DNA from: Ooceraea biroi
Taxonomy: Eukaryota > Arthropoda > Insecta > Hymenoptera > Formicidae
Assembly (NCBI RefSeq): GCF_003672135.1
Contig: NC_039513.1
Span: 12,685,971 to 12,749,970, forward strand
Direction: 5' to 3'
Length of the DNA: 64,000 nucleotides
Shown here piece after piece: positions 37,764-50,134 of the stretch; the first letter of the stretch is position 1, and every line of letters begins with the position of its first letter. The position numbers were made by a program, and so were the translations under genes. The notes below the pieces were generated by a model. It was not told where the DNA came from and ran no database searches. It was given only the letters and a program-made list of their open reading frames with translations.

Positions 37764-38764
37764 AAGATCGTGATAAAAAAGAACTTTCATCGAATTACGT
37801 CGCCGCAACCAGGTTGTCGCGCCGCCGGACCGACGTGTACGTGGTCTAAGTAATTTTGTAATTAAAGGCGATATTACGAGGCTGCGTCCACATAAGATCG
37901 TTAACGATCGATCGTGTTGCGGTCTCTTGTCGTTACACTTTCCGATACATGATAGCTTTCACGTTACGAGACAAGCTGCGTTTAAATGTATTTTCGAATT
38001 TGTAAAATCGTTTCCATCGCAACAAAAGAAAAGAGCTAATTATGCATTATTATGTACGTATTTATTCTCACGAAACTGTAACTTTATTTATTATCCAATT
38101 CTAGTCACGCGAATCTTTCAAGATCTGAAACCAATCATTTTTCTTATTTTACAAAATTATTCTCGAAAGCTATTTTTGAAAATTTAATTGTTGTTAAAAC
38201 AACAGTTCGATAAAATGCTATCAAATTGATAGATTGCACAATCGAGATAAGCAGGATAAAATACATCACATACACAGGGAAATTTCTAATTCTATTTCGA
38301 CGAGCGTGCCGACTATCTCTCAAGTTGGATCAGCGGAGAGTCTTGTCTAGACGAATCGAAAGACGGAAACGGCTGGCGCCGTCCTAAACGTCGCAGACAC
38401 TTGGAGAACATTACATGCTCGTCTATAACACGATCCTTTATGCTGCGCCAAAGGACCGACGATACGACTTACACAAATGGGCGACTGAGAAACGGAAGAC
38501 CGGACAAAAACGCGGACGAACATCGATCTACGTCCTACGAATATGTAAAACGCTCTAATGTAAAACTCGAACAGTCCGATCAGCGTGTAGGTAATTGTCG
38601 AACTTCCATCTAAATACCAAGAACTCGGGCGCTATCGAGGAATCTCGATGGAGCGCACACGTCCGCCTTTTTCTAGAAATCACGCTTCAGCAGGTCTAGA
38701 CCAGACTGCAAGACGCTAAGTCGAGTTAAAGAAACGGAAAAACCCCGCTAACAGTCGGAGCACG

Positions 38765-38855
38765 CGTGGGAAAGCCGATGGTGGGAGAACGCATCACGGA
38801 GTATCAGAGTGTAAATGACCGGATTGCAAGTTATGGTATCGCGATTCTTCCCACG
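38765..38855. promoter_or_regulatory. Possible paired Su(H)/CSL motifs
   Basis: CGTGGGAA (38765-38772, plus) and its inverse TTCCCACG (38848-38855) match the high-affinity CSL consensus YGTGRGAA and lie 91 bp apart end to end in opposite orientation. CSL is the DNA-binding partner of activated Notch. Single motifs of this type also occur at 5275, 21840, 22938, 40253, 53216 and 58211. About four would be expected by chance, so the support is weak. Confidence 0.15.
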
Positions 38856-39656
38856 AGCGTAATGTATAACCGTAAAAGAGTATTCTAGGTAAAACAAGAT
38901 CATTTCCGGATTAAGCGGATCAAGAATAACGCGATGAACCAAGCGTTTCGAGCTATGCGTAGCCGCAGATACGCAAGAATCACGTTAACAATAATTACAA
39001 TGATTTCATCGTAGAGCGTAATGAACTGAGCGTCTGGTAATTAACGCGGCGCACTGAAAGGCGGCATATTTCGCGTTAATAAGAAGCCTGGAAGTCCCCT
39101 GGAAGCCGCCTGGAAGCATGAGCAACGCGAGGATCGGGATGCATATCAGCATAACATTTAACTCGCGAGCAACTCCCCCGCTTTACATGCCGCGATGTGA
39201 GGCCTAGTCGGGCCTCCCAGAGAAATGAGACGCGCGTCGCGAGCGCGCTGTGTAACTCTAATTAATAGTCGGCTAAAAGCCTGAGTGTGCTGTCCGTTCG
39301 GACGCCAATGTACGCGCCCACTTAATTAATTATGTACCGACCGACCGAGACCGGTCCCGGTGTTACGAGCGTGCGCTTTTTGCGGACGGTGCTTGTCAGG
39401 AAGGCGACATGGCGCGACGCGTTGCGTCGCGACGACCGCAGCAGCCACATCAGCAAGGAAGAAAATAGCTCGTTACGGATCAACGCGCGAAGCTCGCGGC
39501 TTGCGAATGAGCGATGGACGTGAACAATGTACCGATGGAATTGCAGTTAATAATTCTGAAGCGATAAAATTCATCTTGATCTTTTACGAGAAAGTTGTCT
39601 ATGTGCTTTTGGATCTTGATTTAAAGAAATTTTATTGTAGTTAAGGAACAAGGCTA

Positions 39657-40538
39657 ATCCCGACTAGAAATTTATCCAGTGGTCCTGATCAGGTTGACCT
39701 TATTTTATTATCAGGTCCTGATAAGGTAAATTCATCAGGACCTGATCAGTCATGTAACGCAGCACAATAGTTAGGTCCTTATCTGGATATCCTCATCAGG
39801 TTTATATCGGGTTGAATTATTAAATCCTTACTACCCAGACAGCACCAAGTCGTCTAAAGGATTACTAAAACTTGATATTTTCGGTGAGTGTAAGAGTCCT
39901 TGGAACATATACTACTAGTACATGTTCTAAGTAAGAGTCCAAAAGAAGAGAAGAAAAGAGTATCGGATCGGTTTTCCAGATGGTTATTTGTAAGGTGCTA
40001 ACCAAATGTTTCTTGCGAGAACGTCACGCCTGACCTGGCCATCTATCGGTCGCTTGGTGAATCAGAGGCGGACAACACACACTTGTGTTGATTTTTGTCT
40101 CTTATTGTTCCATAATCGAATACATTGAAATGTATATGATATAAAAATAATTACTACTCGCAAATTAAGTAGAAATTACTATTCTTTCTGCATTAAGTAT
40201 ATAACGTACATTATAATATGATAAACTACGCATGGTCCGATGTAGGACCAGATGTGGGAAACCTTTACCTCTAAATTTAAAAAAATATCAGGATGAAGGA
40301 ATAAGATCCTTAGTAGGTACTAATAATGTAAACCTCAACAAAATTTGTACTTTGAAATATCAGGCATAACGTAAGAAGGTCCTAATATGTTCCTTATTAT
40401 TTTAACCCTAAAAAGGTCATACATATTTGAACCTGATGAGGATATTCTTAGGTATACCTTATTTAGGATTACCTTACGCCAACCACGTCAGGTCCTTATA
40501 ACATATTAGGTAAACCTGACAACATTTCTAGTCGGGAT
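39657..40538. mobile_element. Non-autonomous inverted-repeat element (882 bp)
   Basis: The ends are inverted repeats of ATCCCGACTAGAAAT (39657-39671 and 40524-40538). No clear target duplication is visible. The outer ~180 bp at the left and ~300 bp at the right are full of short motifs related to AGGTCCTGAT(A/C)AGG and AGGTCCTTAT in both orientations, while the centre lacks them. This layout, with terminal repeats plus dense subterminal motifs, is typical of DNA transposons whose transposase binds subterminal sites. There is no coding capacity, and I cannot name the superfamily. Confidence 0.65.
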
Positions 40539-43500
40539 GATCAAAGTTGAAGCGTTTCACGTAGCTTCGTCATATTACGAACGCCACGAGCTTCTTGGGC
40601 TAATTTGTTCTTTCAATTATGCAATTCCAAGCGCAACCGAGCGTTCCTCGCTGCGTGCACTGCATCTCGACGATTAACGTGCGTTGTAAGTTAAAAGAAA
40701 CAGGACACAAGAAATAACCGGATCTTGCGCGTCAAGCGTGATAGAAATGCGATTAACGTGGATAGCTCTTAACGAACCGATAGAGACGTGCTGCGACGAC
40801 GCGTACATACGTGTGTACGCAGGAGCAATCCTCGGCATCCTGCGATATGTGCACTGGTATCGGAACATTTATTATTGCAAGCGAACAGTACGCCGGGAAC
40901 GTTAATTGCAACGGGTCGGGGGTCGCCTGGAAAGTTAAATGTTTCCCGTATGGACGTAAGACTCGACAGCCAGTCGACTTGCTCCAATCTCGGACGTCCA
41001 TCTGTATACAGGTGCACACGTGAAGCGTCCATAGCAGACAGGTCCGTACAGCTGAGTAACTATTTCTACACACTTGTAAAAATCCGACTTGTAATTACTA
41101 AATAATTATGAAACAATTTGAGCAGCTCGCCGCGAGTTTCCTTAAACCAGGGACTTTGCCGCGATGAACGTTTCGTCGTAGATCACGCGTAAATGTAATA
41201 ATTGCACTCTCCTGCAATACTGAGATCTCTTCTTTCTCCGCGCGATTATCACGCTTGGGCTTCCGCGAACGCACACGCACGCGGATCACACTCTCGCATC
41301 TCGCGAATGCGTACGCATGCGAGTGCACATGAACACGCGCACCAATACGCCTCGCTCGAGTTCAGGTTTCGCATTGACGTGGCGAATTCTGTATGAAGCG
41401 CGCCGGATGTCGGTTGCGGCGTCTTAATAAGCGGAAATTCCAGCGACCTTGACGCCTCCAGACCGATAACGACGATGCAGATCACGATGGTACGATAATA
41501 AAGAAGGGCCGGAAAAAATCACCGCTAACGAGCACTCGCGCTTTGACCCTTTCCCCCGACGCCGCCAAGGGAATTCACCTCGTCGGTGGATTAAAATGTA
41601 ATTTTGATCGCGTAAAACCCGACAGCGCTTGGAGAGAACTTTAAGGCATTCTGGGAAATGGTTGTATCTAATGCGACACATCTCTAGAATTCATCGTGAT
41701 ATTATTGGATTAATTAACAAAGGCAACCTGACCTGACGTAATCGATCTGCCGTAAAGAACTATGGAGATATGAATGGTCACTCACCTGTAACAAAAGAAA
41801 GACATACAGTTATTAACAACGGTATTAAATTTATAATCCATAAAATTCTATTTGTGATAATACAGAATGCATCTCAAGTATTAAACAATACTAATTGTGG
41901 ACTGGATATAAAGATCAACGTCGTCATCTTTATGATTCGTCGTAAAGAATGACATAACGCGAACATTATATCTGGCAAAGATCTCCGCGGGGGAAGGCGG
42001 GGGACTTAAATAACCAGTTGGCCTAAATGATCGGCAACGGTACATTTTGTTTACGATCGATTAACGGTCAGCCGTTCGCGAGAGGAAACAGGAGTCGCTT
42101 TTAATGAAGCCGATCGGCATGCCCGAGGCAATTAATGTCATCGTGGTTCGCGCATACATCGCGGCGAGCTTCGTCGACGTTAGCAAGTCTGCACTGGCGA
42201 AATCCGCTCGCGGAGCGGAGGAAGCCGACGAAAGACGCTTAACAGTCGGTAGCCGAGCTGGATCGCCATTACATTGTTTGCTCACGTTCGTGAGGCATGT
42301 ACGAGCGAAGTCGCCTTCGTTTGCCCACCCCTTCTCGCGCGCGTATTCAATCCTCAAATATATCAATGATCAGCGAGCCAGCATACCCGAAACACATCAA
42401 ATATGGACATTGCACTCGAGATGCCGCGGCCAACCGAGACACCTCGAAAAGCACACCAACTCTAAAAAAGTGTCTTGAGCTTGTAGCCCGCACGAGTTAT
42501 CGTCAAGGCGTATACACCGCAATTATCATATTTGTATCTAATGGTGGCCCACGTGTCCTCAAACACGTTGCGTGATTTACTAATAATCCCATTTCTTCAG
42601 GAATATTTTTCGAATGGACTTTCGTAACAAGAAAATTCACATTTTCAATTTGCTCATGCACGGTTTTAATTGAACAAGAAATTATGAGGATATTCAATGG
42701 CGAACAAAATGCTGTAATCGCAGAAATATAATCGCAATGCAGAAGAGATTGGACTAGCGCAAATGACAAGTAAGATACGGTGGAGTGTTCCTTCCCCTCC
42801 CACGGGCCACGACAAGAGGTGTCTCCATGCAACATCTTCATGCATTAATTCATGAACGACTAGTTGGAGAATGCAGTGTCCTTTTCCACGCAAGTTCCGG
42901 CAGAAGAGAGAACCGCGTGGCGTTCCTGGGCACGGACGGGTCGCTTAGATGGATCGAATCTGCAGATAGACCGACGGATAGCGACTTGTCGATCCGGTTG
43001 GCAAACAGGGACAAATACCGTTGTTGCACGCGGCAGTGCAAAACCGATCTTCCAGTACTTCAAGTTCGCCTACGTAGCAGGATCACCATGACACCGTCCA
43101 TCGCGAGTATCCTCCAAGGAGAGTCCTATTTGCGTAACGTCATGCGCGTCTGAAAAATCACGATTCCTCGGATTCCAACGCGACTTAAACGAGTGGAGGA
43201 TACCTGGACGTCGCTTGGACATCCCTTACATGTGATTCTAATCTTAACTCGTCATCTCGAGTCGAGCTCTGGATATCCCGAAGCTTCTTCACGCGATACC
43301 GCGAAGTCCAACAGATCCCGTTTTCGTATCGCCTCGCTCGGAAATGTTAATGGAAGAATTTTGAAAAAACTTTTGAAGCGCAGGAAACAGCAGGCGCGAC
43401 AAAGGAGGAGAGGGAGGGTAAAACAGAGGCAGGAAGACGTGACCGCGGGACTTTCCAGGAGCCGGCGGAGTGCCGGCCATGGTTAGAGGTCATCAACATC

Positions 43501-44477
43501 GCAACACCATCGCGTTTCTGACCTCGTTGACTGCGCACGCCAGATGACTCGCTAAGCAGGACCACTCTTGTACCGGGTGCAAACCCGGCAGAGTTCCACC
43601 GAGAGGCTACGCGCGCGTTTTCGCGCCGAGATTACGCCTCGCAGAAGGGTCGGACTTCATTTCCTCTGCGAACGAGAGGTACGAACCCACACGATCAAAC
43701 TTCGTTTCAATTTTCGAGCTGTTCGAGCAGCCGTCCGTGGCTTTACGGCGTTCCATACAGCTCTACGAACTACGGGACGTTATGTAATCGATTATCCGCG
43801 AGTTCTCGCGAGAGCTAATCATAGTCATTAATATCGCGCCGATTCCGAAGACAGGGAGAAAAAGAAAGAGATTTCTCGTAGAATGAGAGAAGGAACGTTG
43901 CAGAGAAAACGCAGAGCGAGTCGCAAGATGTTGCCGAGCATCGTAATCGGGAAAATTTTTCTGACACATCAGGGCAAACCGCGAGTCATGCCACTCGCCC
44001 TGACCGTTAGTCACATCATCTCGCACGTCGAGTTTAAAGTGATTCCTTCTCCGCCGCCGTGCTCTCTTAATCTTTTTTCGTTGGCATAATAATTGCATAT
44101 AATAACAGCTTTATTCACAAGCGCGAACGTAATAACGTTTTAATGGCACCGCACTGCTTTTTACGCCGACCATTGTGTCCCTCCGTGAACGCATAATGAT
44201 CTTCAGATTTCACACGCGTTTTATCATTAAGAGAAGTCCCTTCTCCTCGCTGCTTTCCGCTTGAAAAGTGGAACTCGATATTTTTCATCATCGCGATGGT
44301 ACCCGCGCGTCATCGTCGCGTTGCTTTTTCACATGAAAGATGAAAATGCGCCTCTTGTATGGTTCGACTGGTGCGAAAGTGTTACATCGTTTCTCCTCTT
44401 CGCTCGGCATGAATAATACATAAAAGTGTCTGAAATCCTTACGAGCGTCGTTAGAAGTGAGCCATATATAGTATGTA

Positions 44478-44777
44478 TTAGCGATAATCAGGTATCGAGT
44501 GTGCACCGAAAAGGACTTTTAGACGGGATTCGTTCGCTCTGGTAATCCTACCATTGACGCGCTTTTTTCGCCATCCGAGAAATAGATCAGCCGCTAATTG
44601 GCTTGAAATGCGTGCCGGTTGCCGCTTGTCGATCGTGAGAGGCTCCGCGAGATTGACGTTACGATCGAATCGTACAACAACGTTCGCACACGCGGACTCC
44701 GGAAGATCGGTAATGCCTGTCGGGTCAATTGGCAGTGCGGTCGAGGAAGCGAACACTGTCAAGTTCGTGCCTAGCAT
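44478..44777 (-). CDS. Unrecognised short open frame, possible secreted peptide
   Basis: From the ATG at 44775-44777 the frame runs 99 codons to the stop at 44478. The same frame is open upstream and gives a hydrophobic stretch I-W-Q-L-L-I-V-I-M-L-G-T-N-L-T-V-F-A-S-S that looks like a signal peptide. A good acceptor (TTTATTTCACAG, AG at 44845-44846) lies just upstream in phase with that reading. Dibasic and furin-like sites (DKR, RKKR) follow. I do not recognise it as any known neuropeptide or secreted protein. It may well be chance. Confidence 0.12.
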   Translation of the reverse strand: MLGTNLTVFASSTALPIDPTGITDLPESACANVVVRFDRNVNLAEPLTIDKRQPARISSQLAADLFLGWRKKRVNGRITRANESRLKVLFGAHSIPDYR

Positions 44778-45394
44778 AATGACGATAAGCAATTGCCAAA
44801 TACTCTTAAAAATGATAATCGAATCGATACATCGCAAGATGCAACTGTGAAATAAATATCTCAACTCTGAATGAATGTGAAAACTGCTAGAAAATTGGAA
44901 ACCGAAGTTTGAAGAGAATGCGAGTTTCTCCTGGCCGAGCTAGAATAATTGTATGGATCACTATGGATTTATAAAACGCAAAGAAACAAATTTCAATTTC
45001 TCTAGTCCTACATAGTTTCTAAGCTTTCAGCCTACATGTTTAGTCGCGTATCATATTTATCACGTAATCGTCGTGTTTCTCAGAACGGCTGGATGCAAAT
45101 GAGAGCCACGGGAAGCTAAAAATCGCACACGGGGAAGCAATACCTCTAACAATCTCACGTTTTACTATCAGCGAGCGGCCGCTGCAGCTGCAGATCACCT
45201 TTTGCATTCACATTCGCGCGGCATTCGTTCAGAACGCGCGCGGATAACGTCCGGCTTGAGGTTTCTCAAACTTTCACTGGGCTCGGCCCTCGCTCAGACT
45301 ATCGATAAGAACACGCAGCCGAGGAAATCGTGACTCCGATATCGGCGCGGTGCGGTTCCGCAAGGCACTCATGCGAGAAGTGACATCGGTGTAT

Positions 45395-45413
45395 GCCGGC
45401 CGGCCGGCCGGCC
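45395..45413. repeat. GGCC palindromic run
   Basis: GCCGGCCGGCCGGCCGGCC is a self-complementary GC run about 19 bp long. Confidence 0.9.
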
Positions 45414-47283
45414 TGGCCTCTCCCGCGCGTATGTATGCTCGCGTACGCCGCGTTTTCCCCGCGCGATTACGCTTTAACGTCGAACGGATCGTTCTAGCAT
45501 GACCGCGAATGCCGGCCTCGGGACTGGGAGAACAGGGAGCAGGAGGCGTAAATTGATGGCGGCTCGTTGCGCCCGCCGCTTCCGGACTTGTCGGACTTGC
45601 TCGGTCTACGCCGATGCAGACGAATCTAATTTCTCTTAACAATACGCGAGAGTGCCGATACGGAGGTGGTATCGATCATCAAGCGATGTTGCAATTGCGA
45701 TATTACGATTTCCGAGTATTTAAAAGAAACAGAAGCGAGAAACGAGAACGCTTGAACTTCAACAGATTGGTACATAGAAATAGAAACATGTACCTATAAG
45801 TAATGATGAAGGTATAACTAAAATATCATTTAGTCATTTAGAAGCATCTCAGAAGAATAATCTGCACGACTGAGGGAGGATTAGCAAAGCTCTGAATGCA
45901 CCATCAGCGCGTTCAAATTATTTGGAGCAGCTGGAGAACGCGCAAGCTCGTAGATACATCGTTTCTTGCAATACAAATCGTAAAGTCGAGCGACAACGCT
46001 TATGGGATAGAGAGGCCGTGATAGTCGCGAGGACTAATGGTACACGCGACGCTACTTTTTTAGGCGACTTCGTGCGCGAGCCATTAGGGAAGCGTGAGAA
46101 GGGTTGGTGAGTCAGTGCTGGTAGCCCTTCGACCAAGGGCTCGCGCTAATTACGTCATTATGCGGGACAGGGTGGACGACTCTAACGAACCTGCTGCGCC
46201 TCGCGATGTCCTATGAATAGTGATGAGTATATAGCCAGCGACCAATTACGCAGCGCTAGAATAGTTAAGCCGGCTCCTCCACACAGTGACCGCCTTCGCA
46301 TAATAATTAAAAACGTTCGAGAACGCGCTTCATAAGAAGGCCCTTCTTCCCTTCGCGCTTCTCTCCGATTCGAGTCTCGCTGTTGTATGCATTTCCCATA
46401 ATCGTTAGGTTTGCGCAAGAATTTTTGTCTGGATCCAATTGCCAGCTTTTTGGATACGACTAGCAGAATAATTACTATATAATGTCTTGTAAGAAAACGT
46501 GGAGTGAAGCCCATGCACGAGGAACTCAAGCGAAGACTCGACAGTTTCTTCATCTCCCTTCATCACGGCGTCAGCACGAAGCGCTATCGCTGGGAGCGAG
46601 CCTAAATATTAGAACGGTATATCTATATCATTGCTGTGAGTTACGATACGCGCAAACGTATCATTACTGTAATCGTCAGTGGTGCCGGTCGGCATCAGCG
46701 GCCGGAACAATCGGGAGGGATCCCCGGAGAGAGGCTTGTCGACGGGCTAATCGCGATAATGGCCCAGAATCGCCTCGTGACCGCAGAAACGGAAAACGTC
46801 CCATCCGTTTCTTCTCTCGAGAACGAGAGGAGGGAAAATCGTGCCGAGTTGTCGATCGCGATCGATGGATCGTCCGCCTACAGTTTTGCGTCCGTCGTCC
46901 TGATCGGCGCGAATCGGCCGATCATAGAATGCCAAGCAACGTTGCGCTCGCAACGCCTTTATCGTCATTGCAAAATCTCGATGTGATTATAATGGACAAT
47001 GGCGCGACAGGCAGTGCTTGCTCGCTTGCTCGAAGGGCAGCGAGCTGTACTCGAGACGATTTCGCATGCACGATAACGAAACGAAATTGTTACCGCATTC
47101 TAAGCAGCACGTACCTCGCGAATCTTACGATTTCCATTTCTATTCGGAAATGCTCGCCACACCTAGCGCGCGATTATGCAACAAGCAATTTATACAACAC
47201 GCCGGGGCTTTCGTTCATCTTATTTTAATTCCCGAGGAGGGCTCGAGATGGAGAAAGAAACAGAGAAAGGGAAACTAAGGGGG

Positions 47284-47305
47284 GGAGAGAGAGAGAGAGA
47301 GAGAG
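47284..47305. repeat. GA microsatellite
   Basis: A short GA run of about 22 bp in purine-rich DNA. Confidence 0.85.
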
Positions 47306-49357
47306 GAAGGACAAACGGAGAAGTTGAGAAGTCGATCCTCGGCCGCGCGGATAGAAGATCAATATGGGAAACGCGGGATAGATAGGATACGCCGTAAATA
47401 GACGTTAAAACAACAACGGCAACGCGGGTGTACCGTAAAGATAAGTACGGCACGATAACGAACACTGCAAAAACGTTTGCGCCCGTTGCTGTACATGACA
47501 CGTGGCAATTACTCCCGACGCAATAAAATCCAAGCGATCGTTTTTACACAGCGGGGATTTATCCGTGCCCTCCACCTACCTAATTAAAGAGGCTTCTCTG
47601 TTCCTCCACCACGGAACGAATAATTATGTCTGACGTGACAAGCGCGTGCGCGCACGATATTACCTCGCGATAAAGCCGATTCAATCTGCATTACATATCC
47701 TCATACTTGCGTAATAAAAATCGCTTGTCGATTTGAGGCACGCACAAACGAGAACGAAACACAGCCGTCGATCAGGATATTCTATAATTATCGCGCGCGA
47801 AATCGACGAGCTTCCCCTCTCACTGGGCTACGTAAATCCATTGTTCTCCATTTCACGCAAACGGTATCGACGTAACGATCCCGCATGGATAAGCCTCGCC
47901 GCTAAACAAGAGCCATTCTTTTATGCGATATAACAATAAGATGTTATCGATGGAATTAAATCCAGCTTCGTGTGCAATTCGCACAATTTTCGTGATCGGT
48001 GACACAACAAACTCGCGATTCAACATACATCATCCGTGATGAAGCCAAGCTGTATTTATTCTGCAATTCTACGCGTCCCAGCATCAATCTCCTGCCAGCC
48101 TTCGTCGTCGATCACCAGATGTGATTCAATAACGCATTAAAATTGCGACGAATGAACGTGAAGACGGAGATCGGCTGGCACGAAAAAGCAACGGATAAGG
48201 GAGAGAGGAGAAAGAAAGAGGAGTAGGCTGGACCAACAGGGTTACTCTATGGATCTTTAATAATACGGCGGGCCCACGGGACCCTCTTCAGGTATGCGAG
48301 CCTCAAAAAGCACCTTCTCTCTCGCGGCGAAACGTTACCATCATCGAGCTGGCCACTTCGAGGCACCTCACCTCTCTCTTTCTCTCTTCCTTTCTCTCTT
48401 TCTCTATGTGCTTACACGCCTCCGAGCACGAGCGCGTTTAATCATAGTTTCGTATGGTCCATACGTCACGAATGAACGCGTTGGGAGCAGTCCGAGTGTG
48501 CGAAGAAGGACAAGGATGGCGAAAGAGAAGCGGAGTCGAGAATTCGATGCGAGCGAAGCCGGTCGGCAGTCTAGTCTGGATTTTTTTACGCGAGCAGAAG
48601 AGGTACCGAAGGGTGGAGGAATGAACGGGTGAAAGGGTAAGGGGCAGGGAGGGCAGAGAGAAGGAAATGGGCCGAGTTAGTCACGAGAGAGGTGAATGAA
48701 GCGCGGTCGACTGGCCACTCGGCGAGGCCTTCTCTCTTCGCAAACTCCGTAGCTACGGAAATGAACGATGGATATTAATACAAATTTTAATTTCATAATT
48801 GGAACCATACAAAAGAATACTCATGCGGCTAATAATGTTCTGATCAAGTCCTCAGAGTGGGTTCTCAGAAACGTGAATACCTCGGAGAATACATATTTCA
48901 TACTTTTAACTTCAACTCCCTGAAAATTCGTATGAAAGGCATGATGAAAACTAGATAGGGCAGAATGATTGCGGTCTAGCTGCGCCATTGAAGAAGGGAA
49001 GCCTGGGTCTTGCCAGGACAGAATAACAAATAAACTGCCGGGGCCCTGTGAGCTTGCTATGATGCCGCTCCGAAGAGTCGAAGAAAGTAACGCTCGAACC
49101 GGCTCGATCAGGAATACTAATCGTTTTATGAAGGACGGAGGGAAAGAAAGAGCGAGAATCAGAAAGACATTCCGATGAAGAGGTCAGAATGCTCGATACA
49201 GGGTGTGCGAAAACTAGAACTCGAGTACACCCCATGATTCAAAGATAATCTGGAAACAGTGGAAGACACGCAAGATACTCTCAAGTTTCAAATTTAACGT
49301 CTTGTTAATTGATTAAATAACATTGTATAAAATTCTGGATTGCAATATTTAAGCTTA

Positions 49358-50131
49358 AAGAACCACCGCAAAAAGGGTGCACAAAATGCCCGTTTTTCCG
49401 TCCTCGATTTTTCAAATGAATTTTATGCCAAATGATAGCTCATGATGAGACATTAATCACAGAAAAATTTTGCGATGAGCATATGATTGGTTTCAGAGAT
49501 ATTCAGAGGGTCAAAGTGGTTACCACCTACTGAGAAAGTATGACACTATCGACACTGTATAGCATGAATTTTGGTTGACTTTTTTCGAAACGTAGTACCT
49601 ATGTGTTCTTTGAGTTGCTGATTACGAATCTGATGTCAGATTTCAAAAATTCAAGATGGCGGATCCAATATGGCGGATTTAAAATGTAAAAAAATTAATT
49701 TCTCCAAAAATTATCTAAGCGTGTCCAGGATCGCTTAGATGCTCTCCTGCGCGACTCGCTTGCGATCCTGAACCCGCTTAGATAACAATTTTTGGAGAAA
49801 TTAATTTTTTTTATATTTTATATCCGCCATATTGGATCCGCCATCTTGAATTTTTGAAATCTGACATCAGATTCGTAATCAGCAACTCAAAGAACACATA
49901 GGTACTACGTTTCGAAAAAAGTCAACCAAAATTCATGCTATACAGTGTCGATAGTGTCATACTTTCTCAGTAGGTGGTAACCACTTTGACCCTCTGAATA
50001 TCTCTGAAACCAATCATATGCTCATCGCAAAATTTTTCTGTGATTAATGTCTCATCATGAGCTATCATTTGGCATAAAATTCATTTGAAAAATCGAGGAC
50101 GGAAAAACGGGCATGTTTTGCGGTGGTTCTT
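49358..50131. mobile_element. Long hairpin (fold-back) element, 774 bp
   Basis: The left arm (49358-49734) and right arm (49762-50131) are nearly perfect reverse complements, with a loop of only about 27 bp. The termini are AAGAACCACCGCAAAA, and TTA flanks both ends (49355-49357 and 50132-50134), which is a possible 3 bp target duplication. The left arm has a short extra stretch (AGGGTGCACAAA region, about 49374-49388). Otherwise I see only a few differences, all near the loop. The arms include CAAGATGGCGGATCCAATATG. There is no coding capacity. It is probably a fold-back DNA transposon of unknown superfamily. Confidence 0.85.
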
Positions 50132-50134
50132 TTA

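Larger units (their letters stand above)
37309..39656. other. Unique DNA, short GAA run
   Basis: No exon is recognised. A GAA run is at 37743-37763, an AT-rich patch at about 37980-38280, and three nearby copies of CCTGGAAG lie at about 39087-39116. Confidence 0.35.
40539..49354. other. Unique DNA, no supported gene
   Basis: No conserved exon is found. A 248-codon plus-strand frame at 46482-47228 has no recognisable motif. A possible small secreted-type frame at 44478-44777 is listed separately. Simple runs are at 45395-45413 and 47284-47305, and there are pyrimidine-rich runs near 48370-48405. Confidence 0.35.

Noticed and set aside
46482..47228. 248-codon plus-strand frame
   Set aside because: It is arginine-rich with no recognisable motif, splice context or promoter, and less unusual than the frame at 2866-4080.
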